Assembly: GCF_000019525.1 (NCBI RefSeq)
Contig: NC_010506.1
Coordinates: 4,278,001-4,342,000 of the forward strand
From: Shewanella woodyi ATCC 51908
GTDB lineage: Bacteria; Pseudomonadota; Gammaproteobacteria; Enterobacterales; Shewanellaceae
DNA length: 64,000 bases
Direction: 5' to 3'
Shown piece by piece: positions 29,797 to 39,424 of this stretch. The first letter of the stretch is position 1, and each line of letters opens with the position of its first letter. The notes under the pieces were generated by a model, which was not told the DNA's origin, made no database searches, and saw only the letters and a program-made list of their open reading frames with translations. A program made the translations under genes and the position numbers.

Positions 29797-31044
29797 TTAA
29801 CGTCTTGATCTCTTACTTCCAGTCGCTCTGCGTCTAGCACGCTGCTTCTGAGCCGACTTACTATTCTTTCTTGTCACGCTAACACTTTTCGTTAGATCTG
29901 GTTCAAACCCTTCCAGCCATTGCTGAGGCAAACGCGTATCTAACACAGCTTCAACCTCTTCAAGCAACAAGGCATCATCTTCACAATATAGTGTGATAGC
30001 CAAACCTGAGTTCCCTGCTCGACCTGTACGCCCAATACGGTGGACATAATCTTCGGCAACAAAAGGAAGCTCATAGTTCACCACCACCTCTAACGACTCA
30101 ACATCTAAGCCTCTGGCTGCAACATCGGTAGCCACCAACACTTGCAGCTCTCCACTTTTAAACTCTTGCAGCACTTTCTCACGCACGCTTTGGGAAAGAT
30201 CGCCATGAAACGCCAGCGCCTTCACGCCTTCATTCACAAGCTTTGCCGCCAGCTTATCGGCGCCCTGTTTTTTCCGGCTAAAGATCAACACTTGCCGCCA
30301 TTTTTTTGAGAGGATTAGATGACATAGCAGCTCACTTTTTCTATCAGCATCAACGGCATAAACACGTTGTTCAACTTTTCCCGCTGCGGCATTTCGCTTA
30401 CCCACTTCAATCAATTTAGGATCTTTAAGTAACCGCTTACTTAAGTTAAATACCCCATCATCGAAGGTCGCCGAAAACAGCAAGGTTTGTCTCTCTTTAG
30501 GTAGCTGCTTAAGTATGGCATCTATCTCATCTTTAAAGCCCATATCCAACATACGATCCGCTTCATCAAATACTAGAAATGCTAACTGCGTTAAAGTGAG
30601 TGATCCCCGTCTTAAATGATCGAGCAGACGCCCCGGTGTTGCGATCAAGATATCAACACCAGCCTTTAAGATATCAGCCTGGGCATCGATACTCACACCG
30701 CCATACACGATTGCACTCTTAAGTGTTAAACCATCACCGTAGCGAACAAAACTTTGATGAACTTGGAGCGCTAACTCTCGAGTCGGCGTTAAAATAAGCG
30801 CACGAACAGGGGTAAGTTCATATGAAGTTTGACTGGACTTTAGCTGACTCAATCGTTCAAGGATAGGCAGCGCAAATGCGGCTGTTTTCCCAGTACCAGT
30901 CTGTGCCCCCGCCATGAGATCACTCCCTGCTAAAATAGCAGGAATAGCCTCAGCCTGTACCTGTGTTGGTTCACTATAGTTAAGCTCAGATAAGACATTA
31001 AGTAACTCGGCACTTAACGCCATTGAAGAGAAAGACATAACCAT
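29797..31044 (-). CDS. RhlE-like DEAD-box RNA helicase
   Basis: 415 residues with all helicase motifs: the Q motif (EPTQVQAEAIP), AQTGTGKT, PTRELALQ, TPGRLLD, DEAD, SAT, ARGLD and HRIGRTGRAG. The C-terminal tail from ~390 is short and basic (KKS..RARRRATGSKRSRR), typical of RhlE-like proteins that bind RNA through a basic tail. It probably works in ribosome assembly or RNA turnover, often at low temperature, which fits a marine host; the specific role is inferred. Two ATGs (31044 and 31038) are possible starts. Confidence 0.92.
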   Translation of the reverse strand: MVMSFSSMALSAELLNVLSELNYSEPTQVQAEAIPAILAGSDLMAGAQTGTGKTAAFALPILERLSQLKSSQTSYELTPVRALILTPTRELALQVHQSFVRYGDGLTLKSAIVYGGVSIDAQADILKAGVDILIATPGRLLDHLRRGSLTLTQLAFLVFDEADRMLDMGFKDEIDAILKQLPKERQTLLFSATFDDGVFNLSKRLLKDPKLIEVGKRNAAAGKVEQRVYAVDADRKSELLCHLILSKKWRQVLIFSRKKQGADKLAAKLVNEGVKALAFHGDLSQSVREKVLQEFKSGELQVLVATDVAARGLDVESLEVVVNYELPFVAEDYVHRIGRTGRAGNSGLAITLYCEDDALLLEEVEAVLDTRLPQQWLEGFEPDLTKSVSVTRKNSKSAQKQRARRRATGSKRSRR

Positions 31045-31315
31045 ACCTAAATGCCGATGAAATTGGCGCGCAGTGTAACAGAATTTCCCATTATTCCCTC
31101 TGGAAAATTAACCTCAAAAATGAAACCGAGCATTATTTCTTTTACTATTCAATAATGGAGAACTCTCGTAAAGTCTACTATACAGAGCAAGAAAAGTTCA
31201 GCTCAACCAAAATGGCACCTAGGCAAGGAGCGACTAAACTTAGAGAAATATGTCTTTTAGCCAGCTACACAGGCACAAGCTCTGTTTTGCAGGCTAAACA
31301 CCTGGAGAGAAGCCT

Positions 31316-32500
31316 ATGTACCCGTCTCCGATAGCCTCGGCCATCACCTTAGCCTTAGCAGGAACAGCACACTTAACAGTGATGGCTGAAACAGCGCCCA
31401 CAAACAGCAGTTCATCGCTTAATAATATCCACAACCAATGCATAGTGCAGATGCAGAGTAACCTTCACGCTGATGAAGTCACTGGCCTTGCCAAAAATAT
31501 GCTCAAACGGGCTAATATGACCCTTAGCAACCCGGCCAAACTAACACATATCTATAAACACAGTATCAAAGGTTTTACCATCACAATGCCCTGCTCTGCA
31601 GCGCAAAAAGCCTTTGGGGATGACAATACTGTCAGCTCCTTTACCCCTGACAGTATTGTCAGTATCAGCAAAGGAAAACCCACAAATCCAGGTAACGGTG
31701 GAGGCGGTGGTGACACTGACAACGGTGTGCCACAAAGCACTCCATGGGGAATTAACAGAGTCGGTGGGCCAGTTGACGGCACAGGAAGAACAGCTTGGGT
31801 ACTCGACACTGGTATTGACCTTAACAATGCCGATCTCAACGTTGATACCAGCAAAGGCTTTTCAGCCTTCACTAAAGGAAAAAATGCTGGCATGAACGAT
31901 GGTCACGGGCACGGCACCCATGTTGCTGGCACCATTGCCGCTATCGATAACAGTATCGATGTTGTCGGCGTCGCAGCAGGCGCCACTGTTGTTCCAGTAA
32001 AAGTACTGGACTCGAGAGGCTCTGGCTCAACCTCTGGCGTGATAGCGGGAATAGATCATGTTGCAGCTAATGCCACTGCAGGCGACTGCGCCAATATGAG
32101 CCTAGGTGGTGGAGTAAGTAGCTCTTTAGATGAAGCGGTCAGGGCTGCAGCATCAAATGGAATATTTTTTGTGCTCGCGGCGGGAAATAGTGGGGCTCAT
32201 GCAAGTAATCACTCCCCTGCGCGCGCCAATGGAGCAAATATATTCACGATCTCAGCAACCGACAGCAGTGACAACATGCCTAGCTGGTCCAACTGGGGAA
32301 ACCCTCCTGTGGATTATGCGGCTCCAGGTGTTGGAATATCGTCACTCAAACGTGGCGGTGGTGTCACCACCATGTCAGGTACATCGATGGCATCCCCAGC
32401 AGCTTGCGGCGTGATAATGATGACAGGAGGTCAGCCTAATAGTGATGGCAGTGCAGGCAATGATCCTGACAACAACCCAGATCCCATCATTCATCTATAA
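31316..32500 (+). CDS. Secreted subtilisin-like serine protease (S8)
   Basis: 394 residues. A signal peptide (~1-25) is followed by an I9-like propeptide (~40-125: CIVQMQSNLHADEVTGLAKN, then a VSSFTPDSIVSI end) and a glycine-rich linker (PGNGGGGGDTDNG). The catalytic domain has Asp164 in VLDTGID, His near 200 in GHGHGTHVAG, the oxyanion Asn in AAGNSGAH, and Ser near 356 in GTSMASPA. All triad elements are present, so it should be active outside the cell on proteins. The tail after the last helix is short and Asp/Asn-rich, possibly calcium-binding. GGAGAG lies upstream of the ATG. Confidence 0.93.
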   Translation: MYPSPIASAITLALAGTAHLTVMAETAPTNSSSSLNNIHNQCIVQMQSNLHADEVTGLAKNMLKRANMTLSNPAKLTHIYKHSIKGFTITMPCSAAQKAFGDDNTVSSFTPDSIVSISKGKPTNPGNGGGGGDTDNGVPQSTPWGINRVGGPVDGTGRTAWVLDTGIDLNNADLNVDTSKGFSAFTKGKNAGMNDGHGHGTHVAGTIAAIDNSIDVVGVAAGATVVPVKVLDSRGSGSTSGVIAGIDHVAANATAGDCANMSLGGGVSSSLDEAVRAAASNGIFFVLAAGNSGAHASNHSPARANGANIFTISATDSSDNMPSWSNWGNPPVDYAAPGVGISSLKRGGGVTTMSGTSMASPAACGVIMMTGGQPNSDGSAGNDPDNNPDPIIHL

Positions 32501-32721
32501 GCATAAGTGCTCACAACTGCTCCCTATTCATCACCTTGGTGGGGAGCACTATACCAATACCCACTAGTTACTCTTCATCCCCTTTCTGATCCTGATTGGT
32601 ATTACTCACAAAAATCATCAAAATTAGCGAGAGCTTAAGTAAAAAGCACGGTTCTGTCACAGTTATTCTGCCCAAAATAACGACAATACTCCGTTGTTAA
32701 TTTGACCAGGTAGCTCACTTC

Positions 32722-33264
32722 GTGTTTGACATTCATTATCTCTATTTTGCCCAAGGATTAGGCTTCATCTCAATGTTCTTGGCTTGGTGGGCTAACGCTC
32801 AAAGGGATGATAAAGCACTACTTAGCGGCAACTTAATCGCTTCGGGATTAACTGCAATTCACTTAGGCTTACTGGGAAGTCCCCTCGGCATGGTGAATCA
32901 GCTGCTGAACATGGGTCGTTTTTTCTCTAGTCGTTACTACAGAATCTCAATTCTTGCCCCCATATTTGCCTCACTAGCCATAATACAGGGCTTTTTGTGG
33001 GCAGAGCACTGGAGTGAATGGTGCGCAGTGCTGGCAGGGGTGATCATGAGCTTTGCACTCATTTACTGTCAAGGTACTCAACTTCGCTTAAGTATATTAG
33101 TGAGTAACATCTGCAACTTAACACTCTCGTTGCATTTGCACTCATGGTCAGGAGTCATATATCAGATAATCACCATTGGCATGATTACTTACCAGCTAAC
33201 AACAGATACTCACTATGATAAATCCGGTAATGAGCCCTCTTACAACCAGGCACTAGCCAAGTAG
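32722..33264 (+). CDS. YgjV-family inner membrane protein
   Basis: 180 residues with five or six hydrophobic helices, resembling E. coli YgjV in length and in the start (QGLGFISMFLAWWANAQRDDKALL) and the middle segment NQLLNMGRFFSSRYY. Function is not known. The start is a GTG at 32722. Its last 12 bases overlap the 3' end of torS on the other strand, so the two genes are convergent with no terminator between them. Confidence 0.8.
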   Translation: MFDIHYLYFAQGLGFISMFLAWWANAQRDDKALLSGNLIASGLTAIHLGLLGSPLGMVNQLLNMGRFFSSRYYRISILAPIFASLAIIQGFLWAEHWSEWCAVLAGVIMSFALIYCQGTQLRLSILVSNICNLTLSLHLHSWSGVIYQIITIGMITYQLTTDTHYDKSGNEPSYNQALAK

Positions 33265-36243
33265 CTGACTAAATGCAGCCAGAGAGTCTTTATGTAGTTG
33301 CTGCAAGCCTTGATACTCACCATCTTTATATTCAGATGTTTCCAGTAACTTACACAGCTTAGATAATGCGATAAATCCCATGCTGGCACTGCTTCCCTTT
33401 AATGCATGCAGCAAGGTATTTCGATTCTCGCTCTTTTGTAACAGAGCCGAGAGTTGAACTTGGCTCGACTCTTTATATAGCATCAGCATCTCATCTACAG
33501 CATCCCTACCCAAATACTCGATATCTTGCTCTATCTGTCCGATATCCAACAACTCCCCTTGCTTATCATCAGGAGAGGTATTTGCCACTCTTTCCTCTTC
33601 GAGCGGATTAACCACGCCAATCCATGCCGCTAGCATCTGCATATTAAGCGGTTTCCCAAGAACAAGATCAAAGCCTATCTCACGATAATGATCCATGTCA
33701 TCGGCTTGGATCTGGGCAGTAAATGCGGCGATATCCAGTTGGTGAGAAGCGTGTAAAGTCACCTCTCTTAGCTCTTTTAAAAGCGCCAAACCAGAACCAT
33801 CTCCTAATTGGATATCTAACATGATGGCATCGAAGCTATTCGCACTCTGTGTGCAATAAATATTTCTTGCCTCTGCGCAGCTATCAGCAAGCACTGACTC
33901 ATGGCCTAAATGAGCCAGAAATCCCTGAGCGACCATCGCATTAACTTTATTATCCTCTATCACCAGAACCCGTTTCTTATTTGTAATTCTCTGAGGTTCT
34001 TGTCCCCCTTCATGAGCCTGCTCACAAATAACCAGCGGCAAACTAAACCCAAAACGACTGCCAACTCCCGCCTCGCTTTCAACCCAAAGCGGTTTACAAC
34101 CTTCCTCAAACAGCTCTCCCGCAATTGATTCTGCTTCATATTCAGGCAACTGACACATCAACTCCACCAGCTCCTTACTGATAGCAAGTCCTAAACCTGT
34201 GCCACGAGAGCGTCCCTGATTCAATTGCGCACTGTAAGCCTTAAACAGATGTTTCTTAGCGTCATCGGTGATCCCAACACCACTGTCAATAACCATGAAG
34301 CAGAGTGCTCTATCCTCCACCCATACCTTAAGTCTCACCTCCCCTTCAGGAGTAAATTTAATGCCGTTGCCAATCAGGTTAAACAGCACCTGTCTTAATT
34401 TAGGGCCATCAATATTGATCCACTCTGGCAGTTTGCCACTATCGAGTACCAGATTTAATCCCGCCAGCCCAGCCCCTGCTAGCATGATAGCCACCACCTC
34501 ATCAAGCAGATCGTTAATGGCCACAGGACGAGGTTCATTAGCAAGTTTACCCTGCTCCAACCTTGAGAAATCAAGAATATCGTTCAACACAGTCTGCAGC
34601 AGGGTTCCGCTGTATTGAGATAGAGCCAGCATCTGCTTTTGCGCAACAGGAAGATTTGAGTGTCCCAGCAGCGTTAGCGTACCTAACAATCCATTGAGAG
34701 GAGTTCTAATCTCATGGCTCATGGTCGCTAAAAAGAGCGATTTAGCTTGATTTGCCTGTTCAGCCATAGTTCGAGCCTGAGCATGGCCTTTGGCTTCAGA
34801 GTCTAAGCGTTTATTGGCTATTGCCAGCTCCTCAGTTCTGGCTTCAACTTTGATCTCAAGGGCCGCCTTATGCTCGCTCAACTCATCGGCGCTCTCTCTA
34901 AGTTCTAATTGAAGTTTTTGGTTATGGGCCGTTTTCTGTTTAAAGGCCTCGATAGCACTCGCCATTGCCGTTAACTCATCATCACCATGGGAGTTGATAC
35001 CAACCTGAGTATCTCCCAAACTCAACCTAGAGAGTGCATAGGTCGCCTCGTTGAGCCTCACTGCGATCCCCTTGTAGATCACACGATAAACCACAAACAA
35101 GATCACAATAAACATGAGAACGCCGGTACCCATCAACCCCGCTTTGGCCCAAGCTATCTGCTGCAGATAATCCAAACGAGCGCCTTCTGCCTCTTGCTGC
35201 TGCATAGCCATAGCATGATCAACTGTTTGATTAAGCTCATATAGTTTGTTGGATAGCATAATAAGTTGCTTGCTCTGTGTTTTTATCAGATGCACATAGT
35301 TTTTCTGTGTCGTCAGCCCCTCTGATACCTGCCTTAACACTGAAAACTCGCTCTCTAGCTCTTTAGCACGCACAGGATCTCTCACCAAGCCTTTAAGTAA
35401 CTCAAGGGCCATCAGGTCAACCTGTATGGAGGATTGGAAGCCTGCGGCATTGGGATCCATTGAGGCTTGTAAGGGCTGAAGTTGATAGGAGCTAGGGGGG
35501 ACAACAGAGGGCTGCTGAGACATGTTACTCAATACAGTTAATAGCCCCTTTTCCTGCTCAGGAGATTGAAGTAACTGGCCAATAAGTGCGATATCATGAA
35601 TAAGCTTGAGCGCCCTATTCAAGCGCTCCTGAATATCAATATCATGCTCAATTACAGTATCGAGTAACTCCGCACTCTTCATCTGACCAACTATCTCTGG
35701 ATAGGCCAAACTCAATTTAGCCAACACAGAAGAGTCAACGACTGCCAACTCAGCCTCAAGCAGCTCAATACTATGACTTGCAGCCAGAGCTAATGCCTCT
35801 CCCTGAGCCGTGAGTTTACTGGCGACTAATAATCGGTTGCCAACCTGTTTACCCAGTTGTGACAGGTCATGAATAATCTCACCCGCTGTTAACTCAAGAC
35901 GCCAATCACTCTGCACCTGCAAAGTTTTAAGTTTAGCGATAGCACTGAGCATATTGGTGCTGTTTATCGACAGTTTACGGCCAATAAATTGCCGTTGGTG
36001 CTCCTCTTCAACTCGACCTAGGGCTTGGGCATTTTCCGCCAGCGCGTTTGATGCCTGCGCCAGCTCTCTGGCTGCTTCAGATGCAGGGAGCGCTTTATCA
36101 TAAAGGTAAGCATCGGCCTGATTAACCCAATATAAGCTTAAATTTCCCAACGAAACCAAAAGAAGTAACAGTAAGCCAAGGACACCAAAAGCCAACATAA
36201 GGCGGCCGACTAAACTTTTTCTTGAAAGTGATAAAGCGCTCAC
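33253..36243 (-). CDS. torS: TorS, hybrid sensor kinase for TMAO
   Basis: 996 residues. TM1 (~12-34), a long helical periplasmic domain, TM2 (~368-390) and HAMP are followed by a kinase core with His near 509 (TMSHEIRTPLNG), N box NGIKFTPEG and GTGLGLAIS. A receiver follows (Asp near 808 in LDIQLGDGSG), then an Hpt domain (His near 946 in LLHALKGSS). This four-part phosphorelay matches TorS. It should sense TMAO together with TorT and pass phosphate to TorR. I place the start at the GTG at 36243, with AAGGAA six bases upstream; a longer frame from 36351 would overlap torT and add atypical residues. Confidence 0.93.
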   Translation of the reverse strand: MSALSLSRKSLVGRLMLAFGVLGLLLLLLVSLGNLSLYWVNQADAYLYDKALPASEAARELAQASNALAENAQALGRVEEEHQRQFIGRKLSINSTNMLSAIAKLKTLQVQSDWRLELTAGEIIHDLSQLGKQVGNRLLVASKLTAQGEALALAASHSIELLEAELAVVDSSVLAKLSLAYPEIVGQMKSAELLDTVIEHDIDIQERLNRALKLIHDIALIGQLLQSPEQEKGLLTVLSNMSQQPSVVPPSSYQLQPLQASMDPNAAGFQSSIQVDLMALELLKGLVRDPVRAKELESEFSVLRQVSEGLTTQKNYVHLIKTQSKQLIMLSNKLYELNQTVDHAMAMQQQEAEGARLDYLQQIAWAKAGLMGTGVLMFIVILFVVYRVIYKGIAVRLNEATYALSRLSLGDTQVGINSHGDDELTAMASAIEAFKQKTAHNQKLQLELRESADELSEHKAALEIKVEARTEELAIANKRLDSEAKGHAQARTMAEQANQAKSLFLATMSHEIRTPLNGLLGTLTLLGHSNLPVAQKQMLALSQYSGTLLQTVLNDILDFSRLEQGKLANEPRPVAINDLLDEVVAIMLAGAGLAGLNLVLDSGKLPEWINIDGPKLRQVLFNLIGNGIKFTPEGEVRLKVWVEDRALCFMVIDSGVGITDDAKKHLFKAYSAQLNQGRSRGTGLGLAISKELVELMCQLPEYEAESIAGELFEEGCKPLWVESEAGVGSRFGFSLPLVICEQAHEGGQEPQRITNKKRVLVIEDNKVNAMVAQGFLAHLGHESVLADSCAEARNIYCTQSANSFDAIMLDIQLGDGSGLALLKELREVTLHASHQLDIAAFTAQIQADDMDHYREIGFDLVLGKPLNMQMLAAWIGVVNPLEEERVANTSPDDKQGELLDIGQIEQDIEYLGRDAVDEMLMLYKESSQVQLSALLQKSENRNTLLHALKGSSASMGFIALSKLCKLLETSEYKDGEYQGLQQLHKDSLAAFSQLLG

Positions 36244-36323
36244 TCTTATTCCTTCTGTTTTAAAAGCTGATATTATATAAATCGAATAAACACTCAGTTG
36301 ATACCAAGTAGCGGTGGTGAAAA

Positions 36324-37421
36324 GTGCCTTTAAACAAAATAATCTCAACATTCGCTTGTATCATGCCACTTCTCTTTGCCCTGCAGGTCAACAGTGAAAC
36401 TTGGCCCTTAGAGCAGCGTACTCCTTATAATACCAAGGTTCAAACCGCAAGCAGTCTGCTTTACACACCGCTAAAACAGACTCAAAAACCTTGGAAAATC
36501 TGTGCACTTGTTCCTCACCTAAAGGATGCTTACTGGATCGGCATTGATTATGGCTTAGTCCAGCAAGCCACCAAGCTCAATATCAAACTCGAGCTGTTTG
36601 AAGCAGGTAGTTACTACCACAAAAAGAAACAGCTAGAACAACTCAGCAACTGCATGAAAGAGGATTTTGATGCCATTTTACTTGGCACAGTCGACCCCAA
36701 ACTCATTGCATATTACCACGGTCCAATTACTAAGCCAGTTATCGCATTAGTCAACAGAGTGGATAGCCCTACCATTACGACACGGATCGGAGTCAATTGG
36801 TATCAGATGGGCTGGCATGCTGGTCAGTTTATCAAAAATGATTTAGCCCAAACTCCTACAAGCAGCCGTAAGAAACAGAAGGATTTAGCGCTACTAACCG
36901 GCCCAGAAAAATTAGGTGGAAGTGATTGGGTAGACCAAGGGGTATTCGATGCGTTAAAAGAGAGCGATATCAAAATTTCCTCTATACGTCATGCAGACAA
37001 TAATCGGGATCTTTACCGAGATCAGCTACATCACCTACTCGATGATCAGAGCCCAGATTACATCTTAGGCAGCGCCGTCGCGATTGAGGCGGCCATCGGC
37101 GAAATAGGCCATAAACATTTAGAAGGTAAAGTTAAACTTGTCAGTAGTTACCTATCTCCAGGTGTACTAAGAGGCTTATTCAGAAATAAGGTCTCCTTTA
37201 GCAGCGATGACTTAGTGGTTCTACAGGGGAAACTGGCTATTGATATTGTTGTCAGAGAGCTAGAAGGAAAAGCTGTTCATGGTGATATTGGTCCCAAGAT
37301 TCAGAGCATAAACGCTCAGGAGCTCAATAAAGACAAGATAAAAAACAAACTGAGCAAGAGCCTAGCCCCAGCCCACTTCTACCCTGTCTACAGTGTTACG
37401 CCAAATAATCGAAAAAAGTGA
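36324..37421 (+). CDS. torT: TorT, periplasmic TMAO-binding sensor partner
   Basis: 365 residues, periplasmic-binding-protein fold related to LacI/ribose-binding proteins. A signal peptide (~1-24, ending VNS/ETW) is followed by KICALVPHLKDAYWIGIDYGLVQQA, a TorT-like opening. Further family marks are DAILLGTVDP, NRVDSPTITTRIGVNWYQMGWHAGQFI and LLTGPEKLGGSDWVDQG. It binds TMAO and activates TorS in the periplasm. The start is a GTG at 36324. It is divergent from torS (80 bp apart) and convergent with torR, whose stop lies 23 bp after the torT stop. Confidence 0.92.
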   Translation: MPLNKIISTFACIMPLLFALQVNSETWPLEQRTPYNTKVQTASSLLYTPLKQTQKPWKICALVPHLKDAYWIGIDYGLVQQATKLNIKLELFEAGSYYHKKKQLEQLSNCMKEDFDAILLGTVDPKLIAYYHGPITKPVIALVNRVDSPTITTRIGVNWYQMGWHAGQFIKNDLAQTPTSSRKKQKDLALLTGPEKLGGSDWVDQGVFDALKESDIKISSIRHADNNRDLYRDQLHHLLDDQSPDYILGSAVAIEAAIGEIGHKHLEGKVKLVSSYLSPGVLRGLFRNKVSFSSDDLVVLQGKLAIDIVVRELEGKAVHGDIGPKIQSINAQELNKDKIKNKLSKSLAPAHFYPVYSVTPNNRKK

Positions 37422-37444
37422 AAGGCGATGCCTTTGATAGCCAC

Positions 37445-38176
37445 TTAGTCTTCAACTTTAGCTGAAAATAGGTATCCCTCCCCGTGAACCGTCACAAATA
37501 GATCTGGATTGAGCTTATTGCGTAACCGTCTTAGGATAACATCGATGGTTCTATCATTAACATCTTGGTTTCTATGACTTGTTTGCTGCATAAGACGCTC
37601 GCGGGAAAGCACTTGTTGCGGGTGCAGTGCAAAAGCAGCCAATAACTCAAACTCAGCTTTTGTCAGCTTAATGAGGTCTTCACCGTGGAGTAGCTTACGG
37701 CTATTAAGCTCCAGAGCATAACCATCAAACACGATCACATCATCTTTTTGTTCAAGCTGCTCAATAACTTTCTGCTCAGCCTGACGAACAAGCGAGATCC
37801 GCCAAAGCAGGTTTTTCACCCTAACTAAAAGCTCACGTAACTCAAAAGGCTTAGTCACATAATCATCGGCTCCCATCTCCAAACCAATGATCTTATCTAT
37901 CGCCTCATCACGGCCTGTGACCAGTATAATGCCTACATCGGAACGGCTTCTTAGCTCTCTTGTCAGACTTAAACCATCGGCACCTGAATTTAACCCATTA
38001 CTGCCTTGTAGATTAATATCGAGTATAACAAGATCGATATGTTGACGATTAAACTCATGCCACATCTGCTCGCCATTTTGAGCCTGTTGGACTCGATAGC
38101 CCTCCTTCTCAAAATATCCTTTTAACCTTGCACGAATGACTGACTCATCGTCGACAACCAACACGTTATACGCCAT
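37445..38176 (-). CDS. torR: TorR, OmpR-family response regulator
   Basis: 243 residues: a receiver (1-~120) with VVDDE, phospho-acceptor Asp in LVILDINLQG, and YVTKPFELRELLVRVKNLLWR, a segment closely matching E. coli TorR, then a winged-helix DNA-binding domain (~145-240) with KLTKAEFELLAAF and RTIDVILRRLRNKL. The loop after the phospho-acceptor Asp is about a dozen residues longer than in E. coli TorR (LQGSNGLNSGADGLSLTRELR). It should activate torECAD, and may control itself: TTCATA-like boxes lie upstream. Confidence 0.93.
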   Translation of the reverse strand: MAYNVLVVDDESVIRARLKGYFEKEGYRVQQAQNGEQMWHEFNRQHIDLVILDINLQGSNGLNSGADGLSLTRELRSRSDVGIILVTGRDEAIDKIIGLEMGADDYVTKPFELRELLVRVKNLLWRISLVRQAEQKVIEQLEQKDDVIVFDGYALELNSRKLLHGEDLIKLTKAEFELLAAFALHPQQVLSRERLMQQTSHRNQDVNDRTIDVILRRLRNKLNPDLFVTVHGEGYLFSAKVED

Positions 38177-38214
38177 GGCTTAAATTATCCTATCCCGAAA
38201 CATCTTCTTAATTA

Positions 38215-38238
38215 TTCACATTTTTTCATATTTGCATA
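38215..38238 (-). promoter_or_regulatory. Putative TorR boxes upstream of torR
   Basis: TTCACA (38215) and TTCATA (38225) are ten bases apart, followed by TGCATA (38233). They lie 39-62 bp before the torR start. Autoregulation of torR is known in E. coli; here it is inferred. Confidence 0.45.
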
Positions 38239-38415
38239 TAAGCAATGTGTAAAATATCCGATTTGATCGATAAATGGCCAGCATAAAGTGAGTTTGATCA
38301 GTAAAAAAACATTAATATCGCAAGAATTTTTACACCCATAACAAAGTGGCATATGCTTATAGCGAAGCATATTAATTTTTAAGCTATTTTCTAACTGGTA
38401 CATTAAGGATGACTT

Positions 38416-38793
38416 ATGGATGAAAGGCGTCAGTTTTCCCGTATTTTGTTTAATACAACCGCCAATCTCAATCAAGGCGAAAATATGTGGGCGACTAAAA
38501 TTCATGACTTGAGTCTAAATGGAGCACTGATTGATAAACCAATGGATTTTGAACCGAAAGAGGGCACTATCACTCTCGGTTTCTCTCTACCCGATTCAGA
38601 TATCGAATTGCGAATGGAAGCCACACTGGTTTACTCAACCGAGCGACTCTTAGGGCTAAAATGTTTCCACATTGATGTTGACAGTATCAGCCACCTTAGA
38701 CGTATGCTAGAGCTCAATTTAGGTGATGCCTCTCTGCTCAACCGCGAGTTAGCGAACTTTATTGATGCACACGATAAGCCGACCTTGGACTGA
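38416..38793 (+). CDS. PilZ-domain c-di-GMP receptor
   Basis: 125 residues consisting of one PilZ domain. The RxxxR-type motif is present at the N-terminus (DERRQFSR) and the D/NxSxxG motif as DLSLNGALI, so c-di-GMP binding is expected. The C-terminal helix (SISHLRRMLELNLGD) is common in single-domain PilZ proteins of Shewanella and Vibrio. Targets are unknown. It is divergent from torR (239 bp apart) and followed by a strong terminator. AAGGATG precedes the ATG. Confidence 0.9.
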   Translation: MDERRQFSRILFNTTANLNQGENMWATKIHDLSLNGALIDKPMDFEPKEGTITLGFSLPDSDIELRMEATLVYSTERLLGLKCFHIDVDSISHLRRMLELNLGDASLLNRELANFIDAHDKPTLD

Positions 38794-38876
38794 AGATTGC
38801 GACATTTTCTGATTTAACCTCTGATTATCTTGTTATTGATTGAGGTTGCTTAAACTAACTGCTCTGCGTTTATCCA

Positions 38877-38914
38877 AAAATTAATAAGCCTTCGAATGAA
38901 GGCTTATTAATTTT
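38877..38914 (+). terminator. Rho-independent terminator after PilZ gene
   Basis: ATTAATAAGCCTTC and GAAGGCTTATTAAT form a 14-bp stem around GAAT, followed by TTTT. It lies 84 bp past the PilZ stop codon. Confidence 0.85.
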
Positions 38915-39402
38915 CTATATGTTAACTTTTATCTAAATTGGCATTGGGTTGGATTGTTGAAGATTGCACCTTCATTACCATCTATTGCCTGCCTCAAGAG
39001 CTATACAAGGTCTTGGGCGCCCCCTACATACATTAGACATTTCCCATATCCCTACGGGTCAAATGCACCAATGTCGTGATCACATGGGTGTGAAGTAACG
39101 ACCTTATGTGGCCATGTCACGGACGACCACAGCCCCATCAACACTTATTCATTTGGCTCTTTCGATTTTGCTGTATTACTGGAATTGTGACTCTAAACTA
39201 TAGCTAAGTTGAGCAGTTTATACCTTGCATTTTTTGCAATACTCGAGGTTATTTGTTTCACTCAAGTGAGAAAACAGTAAGTAGCAATGATAAAGTTGAA
39301 CTCATTGATGGCTAATGGCTTTACTGTTAGCTTAAAACAATGAATGCATAGGCTTCCCCTTATTAAGAGTGCTCTTATTGAGAATGTTTAGCCTAATATA
39401 CT
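38915..39402. other. Unassigned region before cassette-like genes
   Basis: 488 bp with no supportable gene. The part at about 38970-39150 has a higher GC content than its flanks and short inverted sequences, and may be a decayed insertion. The right part is AT-rich and ends at a GCCTAA...TTAGGC inverted pair at the first integron core site. Confidence 0.4.
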
Positions 39403-39409
39403 GTTAGGC
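39403..39409 (+). other. Integron-type core site GTTAGGC
   Basis: GTTAGGC lies 15 bp before the ATG of the next gene, the usual cassette arrangement. GCCTAA at 39391-39396 is its inverted partner, but the intervening stem is too short for a full attC, suggesting a deletion. Confidence 0.5.
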
Positions 39410-39424
39410 GTAATAAGGATATCT

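Noticed and set aside
36244..36351. Longer torS reading frame overlapping torT
   Set aside because: The extra 36 residues are not TorS-like, while the GTG at 36243 has a good ribosome site and leaves a normal divergent gap.
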